From the NCBI RefSeq assembly GCF_900128505.1, contig NZ_LT669940.1, positions 62,001-126,000 on the forward strand: 64,000 nucleotides of DNA, given 5' to 3'. Origin of the DNA: Parabacteroides timonensis. Lineage in GTDB: Bacteria > Bacteroidota > Bacteroidia > Bacteroidales > Tannerellaceae. This document shows positions 53,082 through 62,879 of the stretch, in pieces. The position numbers and the translations under genes are program-made. A model generated the notes under the pieces. The model saw nothing but the letters and a program-made list of their open reading frames with translations. It had not been told where the DNA came from and searched no databases. How positions within the stretch are numbered: the stretch's first letter is position 1; each line of letters starts with the position of its first letter.

Positions 53082-54005
53082 ATGGATATGGAAGAATCTT
53101 TTTTGCAGCTGAGTATTGCGGACTTGCTTCGTTTTAAAATGAATCTGAAGTCCTATCAGGATAAATTGGTTATTGTGAGAATGGATGGTAACAATCATAG
53201 GAATCCCGGATTCAAAGAAGATGTTTCTATTCGCCTGGATGCCTTTTCTATTTTTCTGGTTCGGCAAGGAGATATAGAGATTACCATAGATGATTTTACC
53301 TATCATTTATCTGATAATCTGTTGTTGAATATAATGGATATGCACTCGGTAAAGAACTTCCGTTTTTCTTCCGATTTCAAAGGCTATCATCTGATCATCG
53401 AACGCAATCTGTTTTCCGAGATCATGTTAAACAGCCGTCGTATGCCAGCTGCTTATATCGCTTCCCTGCATAGTCGTCCTATCCAACATCTGAATGAAGA
53501 GGAAGGTCTTTTATTGGAGAATTGCCTCTGCCGTATCGAGCAGAATATCGACCGTACGGAACATGCATGGCAACGCGATATTATCCTGAACGAACTCCGT
53601 GGCTTTTTACTGGAGATGAATAACATTGTCTATCAGGCAAACCGTCATAAAGTAAATCCGAATCCACCGGAAAAAGATGTATTGCTTTTCCTGTTTATCC
53701 AGTTACTGAACAAACATTGCCGGACAGAACATTCCGTTTCTTTCTATGCTGGTGAATTGTGCATTACCCCCGAGTACCTGTCGCGTATAATGAAAAGTTT
53801 TAGCGGAAGGACTGTCAACCAATGGATCAGTGAAGCATTGATGCGCGAAGCTGAGATACTTTTGCGGAATCCGGATTTCTCCATTCAACAGATAGCCGAC
53901 ATGCTGAATTTTTCCGATCAGTCCTCTTTCGGGAAATTCTTTAAGAAACACAGGGGGATATCGCCTATATTATTCAAACGCCAGTTTGCCACAGGAAAAG
54001 AATAA
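53082..54005 (+). CDS. AraC-family transcriptional regulator
   Basis: About 307 residues from the ATG at 53082 (MDMEESFLQLSIADLLRFKM), chosen because the -7 promoter box lies just upstream. The N-terminal cupin-like domain (about 20-150) includes IRLDAFSIFLVRQGDIEITIDD. The C-terminal AraC double helix-turn-helix (about 205-305) has YAGELCITPEYLSRIMKSFSG and IQQIADMLNFSDQSSFGKFFKKHRGISP. It probably binds a small molecule and controls nearby genes; candidates are itself, dinD or the efflux operon, since paired palindromes lie at its promoter. The target is not proven. Confidence 0.93.
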   Translation: MDMEESFLQLSIADLLRFKMNLKSYQDKLVIVRMDGNNHRNPGFKEDVSIRLDAFSIFLVRQGDIEITIDDFTYHLSDNLLLNIMDMHSVKNFRFSSDFKGYHLIIERNLFSEIMLNSRRMPAAYIASLHSRPIQHLNEEEGLLLENCLCRIEQNIDRTEHAWQRDIILNELRGFLLEMNNIVYQANRHKVNPNPPEKDVLLFLFIQLLNKHCRTEHSVSFYAGELCITPEYLSRIMKSFSGRTVNQWISEALMREAEILLRNPDFSIQQIADMLNFSDQSSFGKFFKKHRGISPILFKRQFATGKE

Positions 54006-54011
54006 ACTTTT

Positions 54012-54338
54012 TTATTCCGGAACATAGATGATCTCCCCGTTCTCCAGCTCATACGCAATCCCTACCTTGCGACCTTTTTTGCTGTTGCTTTCCTGGTTTT
54101 CGGAGGGGCTGTAGCGGTGGATGGTTTCTCCTTCTTTTGTGATGATTTCCATATTCTCTTTTCCGGGATTTTTCACCAGTGAGAAATCCTCTTTCGAGAA
54201 AAGCTCCGTCATATTGAAACGTGTGACGAGAGCAACCATCAGGGCAACGGCAAACACCATCGCCACGTCAAAAAGATTGGCTACCACACCCATCGGGTCG
54301 GAGTCTCCGTCTATATGAAGCAACCTATTTCGTTTCAT
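54012..54338 (-). CDS. hmuV: DUF2149 membrane protein (HmuV-like)
   Basis: A 108-residue protein with one membrane helix (about 22-42, NLFDVAMVFAVALMVALVTRF) and a periplasmic-looking tail (VGIAYELENGEIIYVPE). This matches the DUF2149 family and resembles ExbD in layout, with a conserved Asp (D24) at the start of the helix. It overlaps the ExbB-like gene by 14 bp and is the last gene of the operon, the place of hmuV in hmuYRSTUV loci. With the ExbB-like protein it may form a proton-driven motor for the chelatase-like protein; that mechanism is inference. Confidence 0.82.
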   Translation of the reverse strand: MKRNRLLHIDGDSDPMGVVANLFDVAMVFAVALMVALVTRFNMTELFSKEDFSLVKNPGKENMEIITKEGETIHRYSPSENQESNSKKGRKVGIAYELENGEIIYVPE

Positions 54339-54921
54339 TTCGCAGATTTTTGTAGATGTATTCCAGGTCGTTCATGTCGCGGGCATACCATCGCTGTTTG
54401 ATTTGCAGGGTGACAACTCCGATCGCAGCAATTACCATACCTACCACCGTAGTCGCAAAAGCCACCTGCATATTATAGGCCATGGAAGCAATATCACCTG
54501 TCGATAATCCGACCAGAGCCGGCCCCATCGGAATCAGCGTACCCATCAATCCCAGCATGGGACCCAGTTTGATAAAGGTACGTGAGCGGCCCAGTTCCTT
54601 TTCGGCTTCCACTTCGTAGTTGGCCAATAGACGTTCGCAATAAGCAGCGTTCTCTTTGTGACCGTATAATTTCTCAAGACAACGTAGCAACGGGATATTT
54701 TTGTTTTCGGGCAGCTGTTTGTAAAGTTCCTCAGCTGTATCGGGTGTCATTTCTTCAAGCATTCCATTCACCTGTTGCTGTAAATGTGTTTTCTGCCAGA
54801 ACTCACCGAAGAAGCCGCCTACCATCAAAATAGCCCGTACAAAGAAAAGTAGTAACAGCACTACAACGGGAACTAATAGCCCGTTAGAGATCCAGAATAA
54901 AGCATTAGAGATCGATGTCAT
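54325..54921 (-). CDS. hmuU: MotA/TolQ/ExbB-family proton channel (HmuU-like)
   Basis: A 198-residue inner-membrane protein. The first helix is near 10-35 (GLLVPVVVLLLLFFVRAILM). A cytoplasmic helical segment (about 40-115) is followed by helices near 120-142 (KLGPMLGLMGTLIPMGPALVGL) and 152-178 (MQVAFATTVVGMVIAAIGVV), the pattern of TolQ/ExbB proteins. These build a proton channel that energises a partner. It overlaps both neighbours by 4 bp and 14 bp, so translation is coupled in the operon. Named by position in the hmu-type operon. Confidence 0.85.
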   Translation of the reverse strand: MTSISNALFWISNGLLVPVVVLLLLFFVRAILMVGGFFGEFWQKTHLQQQVNGMLEEMTPDTAEELYKQLPENKNIPLLRCLEKLYGHKENAAYCERLLANYEVEAEKELGRSRTFIKLGPMLGLMGTLIPMGPALVGLSTGDIASMAYNMQVAFATTVVGMVIAAIGVVTLQIKQRWYARDMNDLEYIYKNLRNETK

Positions 54922-55601
54922 ATCCTTGTTTTTTTAATAAATTTCCATATAAATCCGATGAGAGCCCCTGCAATGAAAACCCCCAGCGTAACGATCATTG
55001 CCTGTATGTTGACATTGGAGACACTCTGGTAACTGGTACGCCCGTTTTCCGTAGCAATGATCCCCATCAACAGGATAAAAAGATTGGTGACGAACAGTAA
55101 CTCCAACCGGAGGCTCTCGTCTGCCAGATACTTTTTGAGGAACCATCCGATACCGACTATACCGATCCCCGTTCCACCGGCAAACAGCCAGGCAACGGTA
55201 CGAAAACTGGTTCCGGGATAAGCAAAGATCAATTGCGTCAGGCTATAAGCCAGAACGATCGTGATCAGTATTCCCGGATATATTTTCAATAAACGCGTCA
55301 GTGTCCGTTTGAAAAACGTATCATGCCTGCGTAGTCCGGCAAAACAGTCGAAGCAGAAAGCGATCATCACGGCCGATTCGAGCGTGATCATAACGGCGGC
55401 ATCCTGCATACGCTCGGGTGACGATAGGAAATCGGCGATCTGTGTTTTCGATTGTTCGGTAGTCCACGGCCAGATAGCCAATACAAACAAGCTGCATCCC
55501 AGCCCTGCGGCAAGAATACCGGAAAAAGAATTATAAAACCCTATCTTCAGCAGAAAATTCAGGGCGATAAATCCGAGTAATATGCCGATCACATATTCCA
55601 T
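54918..55601 (-). CDS. hmuT: Polytopic membrane protein (HmuT-like)
   Basis: A 227-residue protein with about six membrane helices (near 3-20, 28-46, 72-92, 108-128, 135-155, 168-185 and 197-218). No catalytic motif was seen. By position between the CobN-like gene and the ExbB-like gene it corresponds to HmuT of hmu operons. It begins 3 bp after the CobN-like stop and overlaps the next gene by 4 bp. It probably belongs to the same membrane complex, but its role is unknown. Confidence 0.72.
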   Translation of the reverse strand: MEYVIGILLGFIALNFLLKIGFYNSFSGILAAGLGCSLFVLAIWPWTTEQSKTQIADFLSSPERMQDAAVMITLESAVMIAFCFDCFAGLRRHDTFFKRTLTRLLKIYPGILITIVLAYSLTQLIFAYPGTSFRTVAWLFAGGTGIGIVGIGWFLKKYLADESLRLELLFVTNLFILLMGIIATENGRTSYQSVSNVNIQAMIVTLGVFIAGALIGFIWKFIKKTRI

Positions 55602-55604
55602 CCG

Positions 55605-58600
55605 TTATTTTTTCTTCCGTTTCAGTACGAATACCAACATGATAAACAACAAGGTGACCACTACCGCGATCAGGATACCGTTCAGCGTCTGGCTTTCCTG
55701 CTGGGGAGCCTGTGTCAGTTGATCCTTTTTCAGAACCACCTGCTGCCCTGTTTCGACAGCGACCTCTTTTATCTCAGTGATATTCCGCTGGTAAGTTTTT
55801 GCCTGCTCAGGAGTGACTTGTCCGGCAATAAATTCTTTCAGTTTATCATTATCGCAGACAAATCCGGTGCAGGCCGGTTTGAATTCATTGATCAGCTCTA
55901 CATGCAATTCGGAAATTTGTTGTAACTGTTCGTTTGTTGCTTTCCAATAGCCTTTACGCGCTGTTTCCAGCATGACCGCTGTCATTTCTTCCAGGGCGGC
56001 AGGACTTTCCTTTTTGAAGAAATCATGTATCCCCAACTGTTGTTCGTCGAGAACATACATTTTGTATAACTCATCCCAAAGCTCATTGTCGATGGTAGAA
56101 GGTTTCATTACATTCCAGCCATAGGTATTACGGAATGTCTTGGAGAAATTTTCGGCAGTGGTGGCTCCCCCTTTCATCTTTTCTTTGATGTATTCCGGGT
56201 TGAGTAACGTCGTGCGGCTTTCCACGCCGATTGCTTCCCGCAGGTTTTGCAGGCGGATATTGTGACGGTTACGGTAGTCTGACAGGTAAGCTTCCGGATC
56301 TTTGCCCGTCACGTTACGAACAGACAGGTTCAATCCTCCCATAAATTCATACATGTGGTCGAGGCTTAAGGCTCCCCAGGTATTACTCTGTCGGGGTTGC
56401 ATAACAACATCCGTATGTTGCAATACAATGCTAAACAGGTCTTTTACCACTTCGCCCCACTTTTCCTGATCGCCATAGATCGCTCCCATATTATTCAGGT
56501 AAGTGGATGCTATCTGCGATTCGTTATTCCATGCATCCCCTTTTTCTACCAGGCTGGTGATACCTGTTCCGTAGCCACCGTTCACCGCTCCGAATATACG
56601 CATGGTAGACAGTTCGCGTGCTTCTTTGGGAGAGATACCCTTTTCTACCAGCATTTTTTCCGATTCTATGGTACCTTCGGCTACATAGTTGCCATATTGG
56701 TCGCCTTCCGATTTGGCTGCCATCGATACGGCTTTGCTTAGCATGGCCAAGCGTGAAGCCGCCAGGTCGCGAAGCTGTCCGGATGTTTGTACGACGATGT
56801 CGATGCGCGGACGTTTCAACTCTTCGGAAGGGATCAGGCGGAGGTCTGTGACGCGTCCCATACCGTCGCGTACCGGCTCTACACCCAGCATATAGAGGGC
56901 TTGTGCCAGTGTGGCACCTTCCGTTTCGATAAATTCACCGGCCCAGAAAGTATAGCTGACCTTACGCGGCCAATCCTCATGTTTCTTAAAATAAGTCTGT
57001 AAAGTAGCATCTGCCAGCGCTTTACCGTTATCCCAGGCACGGGTTCCCGGCGTTGCTTCCGCATTGATAGAATACATGTTCCGTCCGGTCGGTAACGTGT
57101 TAGGTGCCAGCACTACATCACCGCCGGGACTCGGGGCGATATATCCCCCGTTGAGGGCATGCAGGATTCCCTGCAATTCCGCCTCCGGTGATGTTTCCAA
57201 TAGTTGTTTATAGTTCAGTACATTTTTCAGTGTGCGTTCTATTTCCAGTACGGCGAAGGAGAAATCTTTCTCTTCCTGCGGAATTTCCGGCATTTCGGCT
57301 TTCTTTCCTTCTTTCTTTGCTTTTTTGCGGGCTTCGATCCGTTTCTTCACCCAATCCGGCATTTTTCCTACTTTCGGCATTCCGGCCGGCATTTTCATTC
57401 CTCCGTTTTCGTCTGAACCACTCTCGTCGTTATCGGCGGAGGCCATAGCCATCATCTCACTCATCGACATCTGTCGGGGATTGACAGCCATTTCCGTTGC
57501 ACGCGCTTTCATCAGGTCGGCACGGGTCAACGAGGTCACTTCCTGCATCAGCTGGTCGCTGTTTTTAGACGGGGAGGCCAGTATCTGTTTGATCTTCGCT
57601 TTTACCGGGGTGAGATAATGGCGGGATACATAGGTGTTGCTTTCCAACTGTTCCCGTGTGATCTTTTGGTTCAGAGCATCCAGGCGTGCCAGGCTGTAAG
57701 CCAGCGGATCAGCCGACATGGCGATGGCAGTCGATTCGATATCTTCTTTACTATAAGGTTGCCCCAGTGTATAAAGGCGTCCGGTCATCTTCTCGTTGGC
57801 GATCTCTTCTGCGAAGTTTTCGATGCGTTCTATCTCTTCCGCCGTATAAGGAGTTCCGGCTACGCTGTCCAGTTGCAGGTCGCGCTGTAAGCCCATTTTT
57901 AATACCGTCTCTTTTATCTGAAGGCCGATCTCTTTTTGCTTGCTTTCGGATGCCTGATACCAGGCGTCGATATTACTGAACAAACCGGCAAAACGTCCCC
58001 GTGTACGGCTTTCCATAAAAGGCGGTGTGATATGCGACAGCATAACAGCATGTGTACGGCGTTTGGCGATAATGGCTTCTCCTACGTTTGCGATACTGTA
58101 ATAATAGAAATGCGGCAGGTTACCGATCAGACAGTCCGGCCAGTCCCTGTTGGATAAACCGGCCTGTTTGCCCGGAGTGAATTCCAAGCTGCCATGTGTC
58201 CCGAAATGAACCAGGGCATCCGCTTTAAATTCATTCTGAACCCACAGGTAGGGGGCGATATAGGCATGTGGTGGTGCGACGCTAGCGCCGTGTACGATCT
58301 GGAACTCGTCATCCCCTTCGGCAGCATGCGGCTGGGGGAAAAGTACGATGTTTCCGAATTGCAGGCGGGCGATGGCCAGCGAAGGTTCTCCGTTGTGTTC
58401 GGCACTCAGGTAGTTACCCGGCGCTTCTCCGTACTTCTCTACTACTTCTTTGTATTTATCGGGTACAAGCGTTTTTGCAACCCATTGTTCATAGTCTGTT
58501 TTGCTGACCCATAGTGGGTTTCCGTTCTTCATGAAATCATTCTGTGCTCCTTTGGCGTAGGCTCCTAATACAGCTCCCTGTTTTTTCAGTAACAGGTTGA

Positions 58601-59855
58601 ATGCCTCGAAGGTATCGGGTAGACCGTCTACATTATACCCTTCCTGTTTCAAACGTTTCAGTAACTCGTAGAGGGAAGGGGCGACTTCCAGTCCGGCGGC
58701 AACCAATGCGGCTTGCCCGGCTGCTTTGAAATAACAGATTGCCACCCGTTTATCTTTGTTGGGTATAGAACGTAGTTGCAGGTATTTCTTTACGTTGCCG
58801 GTGAAGTTATCCAGTCGTTCACTTTCGGCGTCAAACATAAAATAGCCGTTCTGATGTTCGTTCTGGGTAGAGATCACCAGTGGGTCGATTCCTCCGTCTA
58901 TCTCCGGCAAGACGATACGGGCAGTCAGGTAACCGCCTGTCACACCTTTGTTCTTGTCGTCGCTCAGCCATTCTTCCCGGCTCAGCATGATGGAAAGCGG
59001 ACAGAAGAGCGGGATATTGTTTTGGGTCAGCCATTCTACCGTCTTGTCTCCTCCCAGGCGTCCCATTGGCAGATAGACAACTGCATCCGGGTGAACGCTT
59101 TCCATCAGTTCCTGCCGTTTGGCAGCTGCCGCGATGGGATAAACGTTGAATCCTGCATCCGTCAGACGGGTGATCAGGCTGTCCACATAACTCCGGTTTC
59201 CTTCCAGCGGGGAAGTCATACCCGATACGAATGCGATGCGTGGTGCATCTTCCTTGTATATTTTCTTTTCACGCAGGTGGTTGGTCAGTTCGTCGGCAGT
59301 ACGGTAGAATACACCGTCTTCCAGATGGAAAAAGATGTCGGAAGGGATAAGTACCGCTTCTTCCGGTTTTGTTTGGAATAATTTCCGGCTGTCGAACGTG
59401 CTGCGGATATAGTGCAGCATATTCCGGTAGTTCACTTTGCTCCGGTTGTTGTAGTAGGTGTCCAGCTGTTCTTGCTGCAAACTGTCTACATGGTGGTTGA
59501 TGATGGAGCCGGACGAGAAGATAAAGGTGTACACCGTTGTCCCGTTTTTCCCTGCGGCTTCAATGTTTTCTGTCTGCTCTTCCGTCAATCGCAGTCCCGG
59601 ACCGAACAACAGGATCGCGTCGTATTTCTTCAGTGAAGAAGCATCTTCCGGCTTTACTTCGCTGACTTGTATCAGGCGACTGTCGCTGGCCATGGCTATG
59701 TTGGATACCTGATAAGACGGGAAGTTTACCAACGCTATTTGGGTAGGCGACAATAGCAGGCTATAAAAAGCATATAAGCCGAGTACCAGCAAAAGTGCCA
59801 GCCCGGCTTTCCATCCTGCAGATTTGTGTTGACGGAGGAATTGAATTACAGACAT
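55605..59855 (-). CDS. hmuS: CobN/HmuS-type chelatase with two membrane anchors
   Basis: A 1416-residue protein of the CobN / magnesium-chelatase H family. The core motif HFGTHGSLEFTPGK lies near residue 548, and WDNGKALADATLQTYFKK near 950. Unlike cytoplasmic CobN it has a helix at about 15-35 (AGLALLLVLGLYAFYSLLL) and another at about 1391-1411 before KRKKK, so the bulk probably faces the periplasm. A Lys-rich insert lies near 815-850. CobN inserts cobalt into a corrin ring; HmuS homologues are reported to remove iron from heme in Bacteroides. Which reaction this one does is open, since a B12 riboswitch precedes the operon. ExbB-like genes follow. Confidence 0.88.
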   Translation of the reverse strand: MSVIQFLRQHKSAGWKAGLALLLVLGLYAFYSLLLSPTQIALVNFPSYQVSNIAMASDSRLIQVSEVKPEDASSLKKYDAILLFGPGLRLTEEQTENIEAAGKNGTTVYTFIFSSGSIINHHVDSLQQEQLDTYYNNRSKVNYRNMLHYIRSTFDSRKLFQTKPEEAVLIPSDIFFHLEDGVFYRTADELTNHLREKKIYKEDAPRIAFVSGMTSPLEGNRSYVDSLITRLTDAGFNVYPIAAAAKRQELMESVHPDAVVYLPMGRLGGDKTVEWLTQNNIPLFCPLSIMLSREEWLSDDKNKGVTGGYLTARIVLPEIDGGIDPLVISTQNEHQNGYFMFDAESERLDNFTGNVKKYLQLRSIPNKDKRVAICYFKAAGQAALVAAGLEVAPSLYELLKRLKQEGYNVDGLPDTFEAFNLLLKKQGAVLGAYAKGAQNDFMKNGNPLWVSKTDYEQWVAKTLVPDKYKEVVEKYGEAPGNYLSAEHNGEPSLAIARLQFGNIVLFPQPHAAEGDDEFQIVHGASVAPPHAYIAPYLWVQNEFKADALVHFGTHGSLEFTPGKQAGLSNRDWPDCLIGNLPHFYYYSIANVGEAIIAKRRTHAVMLSHITPPFMESRTRGRFAGLFSNIDAWYQASESKQKEIGLQIKETVLKMGLQRDLQLDSVAGTPYTAEEIERIENFAEEIANEKMTGRLYTLGQPYSKEDIESTAIAMSADPLAYSLARLDALNQKITREQLESNTYVSRHYLTPVKAKIKQILASPSKNSDQLMQEVTSLTRADLMKARATEMAVNPRQMSMSEMMAMASADNDESGSDENGGMKMPAGMPKVGKMPDWVKKRIEARKKAKKEGKKAEMPEIPQEEKDFSFAVLEIERTLKNVLNYKQLLETSPEAELQGILHALNGGYIAPSPGGDVVLAPNTLPTGRNMYSINAEATPGTRAWDNGKALADATLQTYFKKHEDWPRKVSYTFWAGEFIETEGATLAQALYMLGVEPVRDGMGRVTDLRLIPSEELKRPRIDIVVQTSGQLRDLAASRLAMLSKAVSMAAKSEGDQYGNYVAEGTIESEKMLVEKGISPKEARELSTMRIFGAVNGGYGTGITSLVEKGDAWNNESQIASTYLNNMGAIYGDQEKWGEVVKDLFSIVLQHTDVVMQPRQSNTWGALSLDHMYEFMGGLNLSVRNVTGKDPEAYLSDYRNRHNIRLQNLREAIGVESRTTLLNPEYIKEKMKGGATTAENFSKTFRNTYGWNVMKPSTIDNELWDELYKMYVLDEQQLGIHDFFKKESPAALEEMTAVMLETARKGYWKATNEQLQQISELHVELINEFKPACTGFVCDNDKLKEFIAGQVTPEQAKTYQRNITEIKEVAVETGQQVVLKKDQLTQAPQQESQTLNGILIAVVVTLLFIMLVFVLKRKKK

Positions 59856-59871
59856 GATATGAAATAATTAA

Positions 59872-59900
59872 CAAAGGGAAGGGAGATCTCCCTTCCTTTG
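59872..59900 (-). other. Intercistronic stem-loop between HmuY-like and CobN-like genes
   Basis: CAAAGG-GAAGGGAGA and TCTCCCTTC-CTTTG form a hairpin of about 14 bp with one bulged base and almost no loop. It lies in the 60-bp gap after the HmuY-like stop codon and before the CobN-like start, with no T-run. It may stabilise the upstream mRNA or reduce read-through. Confidence 0.55.
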
Positions 59901-59915
59901 TGTGATTAACTAATG

Positions 59916-60602
59916 TTATTTAAACGGATATACGTAGTCAAAAGTGATGTGTCCGGATTTATTATCATCGCTTTTGTATTTCTGCATGATTATTTTTGCA
60001 TAGTTCTTGCCGTCGGCAGTTTTGATAACAAATACATTTTTGTTATAATGCCATTGCATATCTCCCGTAGGAGCATCGAACCATGCCCAAACCGGATGTT
60101 CCAAAACCTGAAATGCTGTATTGGCTGGGCGTGTTTCGAATTTACCCATCACCGTCATCATTTCAATATCGGTATCGACAATGAATCCTTCGGTCGGAAC
60201 TTTTGTTACTTTATCGAATGCTGTTTCTTTAGTATCCAGAGCACCGCCTTGTCCTTCACCTGCCGTACCGCTGTTAGTACGGATATAGAAACGTTGGAAA
60301 GCGATATCCCATGTTTTATCTTTGGCTGCGTTCGCTTTGTCTATTGCTACGCTATCTCCTTTTTCAAAAGAGAAATAAACCCATTCGTTGGCAGCTGTGC
60401 TGGTAGATACAAAAGAAAAGGACTTAGGTTCTGCTGGCGTTTCCGGTTCCGGTTCTGGTTCCGGAGCTGGAGCCGGTGTTGGTTCAGGTTCGGGATCATC
60501 ACTGCCACAAGCCACAAAACAGGTAGAAAGTAAACACAACGTAACAAGTACCATGATCTGTTTCAGACCAAATACTGCAAAATTTAATTTGTTTGTTTTC
60601 AT
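59916..60602 (-). CDS. hmuY: HmuY-family lipoprotein
   Basis: About 228 residues from the ATG at 60602. A signal peptide ends FVACGSD (lipidated Cys32). A Pro/Glu-rich spacer (PEPEPTPAPAPEPEPEPE) then lifts a beta-rich domain (about 62-228) off the membrane: SFSFVSTSTAANEWVYFSFEKG, TWDIAFQRFYIRTNSGTAG, ending YKSDDNKSGHITFDYVYPF. This is the pattern of HmuY-like proteins, which in Porphyromonas bind heme at the surface. Here the gene sits between the receptor and the CobN-like gene. Whether it binds heme or a corrinoid is not evident. A longer start at 60629 is less likely. Confidence 0.85.
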   Translation of the reverse strand: MKTNKLNFAVFGLKQIMVLVTLCLLSTCFVACGSDDPEPEPTPAPAPEPEPEPETPAEPKSFSFVSTSTAANEWVYFSFEKGDSVAIDKANAAKDKTWDIAFQRFYIRTNSGTAGEGQGGALDTKETAFDKVTKVPTEGFIVDTDIEMMTVMGKFETRPANTAFQVLEHPVWAWFDAPTGDMQWHYNKNVFVIKTADGKNYAKIIMQKYKSDDNKSGHITFDYVYPFK

Positions 60603-60638
60603 AAAATGATTAATAATTATAATGTTCATAAATCGCTA

Positions 60639-62879
60639 TCAGAATTTAAAGATGACGGAACCAAACACGCGTCGTCCCGGATCGTAGGTCGTATAGTTGA
60701 CCGGATCGGTGTAGTTGAAGATGTTCTGTACACCGGCTGTCAATAGCAAGTTCATATATTTATGTTTCCAGATGCTATACTGCACGGTCAGTTTCCAAAG
60801 GCTGTATGCGTCTTGCGGGCTGTCTACCATTTGCTGGATCGTTTCTCCCGTTTCAGGATCGACCACAGTCTTTTCGCGGAAGTTGATTTTCTTCGATGTC
60901 CATCGTCCGGCAACGGAGACAGAGGCTTCCCGTTTGAAGACATCGAATAAGAACATCGCGTTGCAACTGAGAGCATGCTTAGTGTTTCCGGTCAGCTGCA
61001 GGCCGGTAGCTTTGTCCTGTGCATCCGTAAAGTCGTAAGTTCCTTGAAGGTTTACCCATCGGAACGGTTTATAAGTGACAGAGATCTCCGCTCCACGGAT
61101 ACGGGCATTGTCCACATTTCTGTATCGTAACTGTGCTTCTTCGCCTCCGTCGGGCAGTTCCACGATAACGTTATATGACTGTATTTTATCTTTGATATCG
61201 TTCTGGTAGATTTCTCCACTGATATTCAGCTTGTTGAAAGTGTATTCCGCAGAGAAAGAGTAATAATTGGAATGCTCGGCTTTCAGATCCGGATTACCGA
61301 TATTGTGGGAAACGGAACCCATCTGGAAGTCGGAGAACAGTTCGGTAGCATCGGGGGCTTTGAAACCTTTGCTGTATCCGGCACGCAGGCGCAGATTACC
61401 GGGTGAATACATTACGTTGACTTTCGGTGTATAAGCATTTCCGAACACAGAATGATGTGTATAACGGAAGCCCCCGATAATGTCGAGTTGGGGAATGACT
61501 TTCCAGTCCAACTGTACAAATCCGTTGATATCGTTTACTTTTCGGGTTTTCATCTTTTCCCCGTATTGCATGATATTATAGTCTTTGTTCCAGTTGAATT
61601 CAACCCCGGCTATACCTTGCAGATTATCGAGTGGGTTATAAATATCAGTCAGACGTAGGGTCTGTACATTCGAACTGGCATTCTTTCCAACCGAATCCAG
61701 TTTTTCAAAGACAGTCCGTCGGATATAAAAGTCACCGTAATAGATTGCTTTCAACATATTCTTTTCTCCCAGTTTCTGTTCGAGTCCGGCGCGGAATGTT
61801 TTGTTGAAACTCTTATAATGTGTCACTTCGTTGCTTAATTTCGGATTCTTTTCTTCGTTCAGGAAGAAATCGGCTGAAGCATTCAGTTTAGTGTCGTTAT
61901 GTTCCCAACCCAGCTTTTCGGATATGGTCATATTGGCGGATGGGTTTTGCGTATAGTTTGCCGGTGTCTCGGGTGTCAGGTCGTAACCGTCCGTCGAGTT
62001 ACGGTTGAACAATGTCTGCGAAGTGAAATTCTTATATTTTGTCCCGAAAGCAGCATCCATCAATAACTCATTATAACGTGAGTAGCGCACTTTAGCCCAT
62101 CCTTCGGCCGGACGTTCGGGAGTCTTGGTGATGATATTGATGATCATACCGATAGCACTCGAACCATACAGGGCGGATGCGGCTCCCTTGACCACTTCTA
62201 TCTGCTTGATATTGGATGTACTTAGACGTTCGAAGTCGATCGGGCCTCCGGGGGTGGTAGACAGGCGCTCACCATCGACCAGAATCAGGATATATTTGTT
62301 TTCCAATCCCTGGATACGGATATTATCCCCTCGCGGATCGCTGTTGAATTGCAATCCCGGAATGGAAAACTCCAGTGCATCCATAATATTTTCGAAGTCA
62401 TTGCGCTGTAATTGGGAAGCCGGGATCAGTTTGGTCAGTACCGGAGAGTTTTTAATAAGTTTTTCGGTGCGTGTTCCGGTCACCACCACTTCATTCAGAT
62501 CGAATATACCGGCATTCATTCGGATATCCATCTGTTTTTGTGCTCCGTTGGCATTGACTTTGATACTCTGTTCCATGTATCCGGTCGAGCGTACCAGCAG
62601 ATTGTAACTTTTTCCTTCGATCAGTTCCAGACGGAAACGACCGTCTGCATCACAGGCGGTGCCAATCAATGTTCCCGGAACATTGATTGTGGCCATTGGT
62701 ATACCTTCTCCTGTTTCAAAGTCGATGATTCTGCCGGTCAACACACAAATGCCGGTTTGTACTTGTTCTTTCTCGGGTGTATTGTTTGTCATTCCTCCGT
62801 CAACAGCCATTGCCGGGGTAAACACGCACACCGAAAGTAAAGACATAGCAATACCTTTCAGTCTCATATAAGTAAGCAT
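60639..62879 (-). CDS. hmuR: TonB-dependent receptor (HmuR/BtuB-like)
   Basis: A 746-residue outer-membrane receptor; MRLKGIAMSLLSVCVFTPAMA is the signal peptide, with an alternative start at 62867. A carboxypeptidase-regulatory-like domain (about 40-125) precedes DLNEVVVTGTRTEKLIKN, the plug (GDNIRIQGLENKYILILVDGE, VVKGAASALYGSSAIGMI) and a 22-strand barrel ending FGSVIFKF. Near residue 510 it has KGFKAPDATELF, a histidine (SVSHNIG) and GNPDLKAE, the FRAP/NPDL box with His seen in heme receptors. It is the first gene of the hmu-type operon, directly behind a cobalamin riboswitch, so its ligand may be heme or a corrinoid. Confidence 0.9.
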   Translation of the reverse strand: MLTYMRLKGIAMSLLSVCVFTPAMAVDGGMTNNTPEKEQVQTGICVLTGRIIDFETGEGIPMATINVPGTLIGTACDADGRFRLELIEGKSYNLLVRSTGYMEQSIKVNANGAQKQMDIRMNAGIFDLNEVVVTGTRTEKLIKNSPVLTKLIPASQLQRNDFENIMDALEFSIPGLQFNSDPRGDNIRIQGLENKYILILVDGERLSTTPGGPIDFERLSTSNIKQIEVVKGAASALYGSSAIGMIINIITKTPERPAEGWAKVRYSRYNELLMDAAFGTKYKNFTSQTLFNRNSTDGYDLTPETPANYTQNPSANMTISEKLGWEHNDTKLNASADFFLNEEKNPKLSNEVTHYKSFNKTFRAGLEQKLGEKNMLKAIYYGDFYIRRTVFEKLDSVGKNASSNVQTLRLTDIYNPLDNLQGIAGVEFNWNKDYNIMQYGEKMKTRKVNDINGFVQLDWKVIPQLDIIGGFRYTHHSVFGNAYTPKVNVMYSPGNLRLRAGYSKGFKAPDATELFSDFQMGSVSHNIGNPDLKAEHSNYYSFSAEYTFNKLNISGEIYQNDIKDKIQSYNVIVELPDGGEEAQLRYRNVDNARIRGAEISVTYKPFRWVNLQGTYDFTDAQDKATGLQLTGNTKHALSCNAMFLFDVFKREASVSVAGRWTSKKINFREKTVVDPETGETIQQMVDSPQDAYSLWKLTVQYSIWKHKYMNLLLTAGVQNIFNYTDPVNYTTYDPGRRVFGSVIFKF

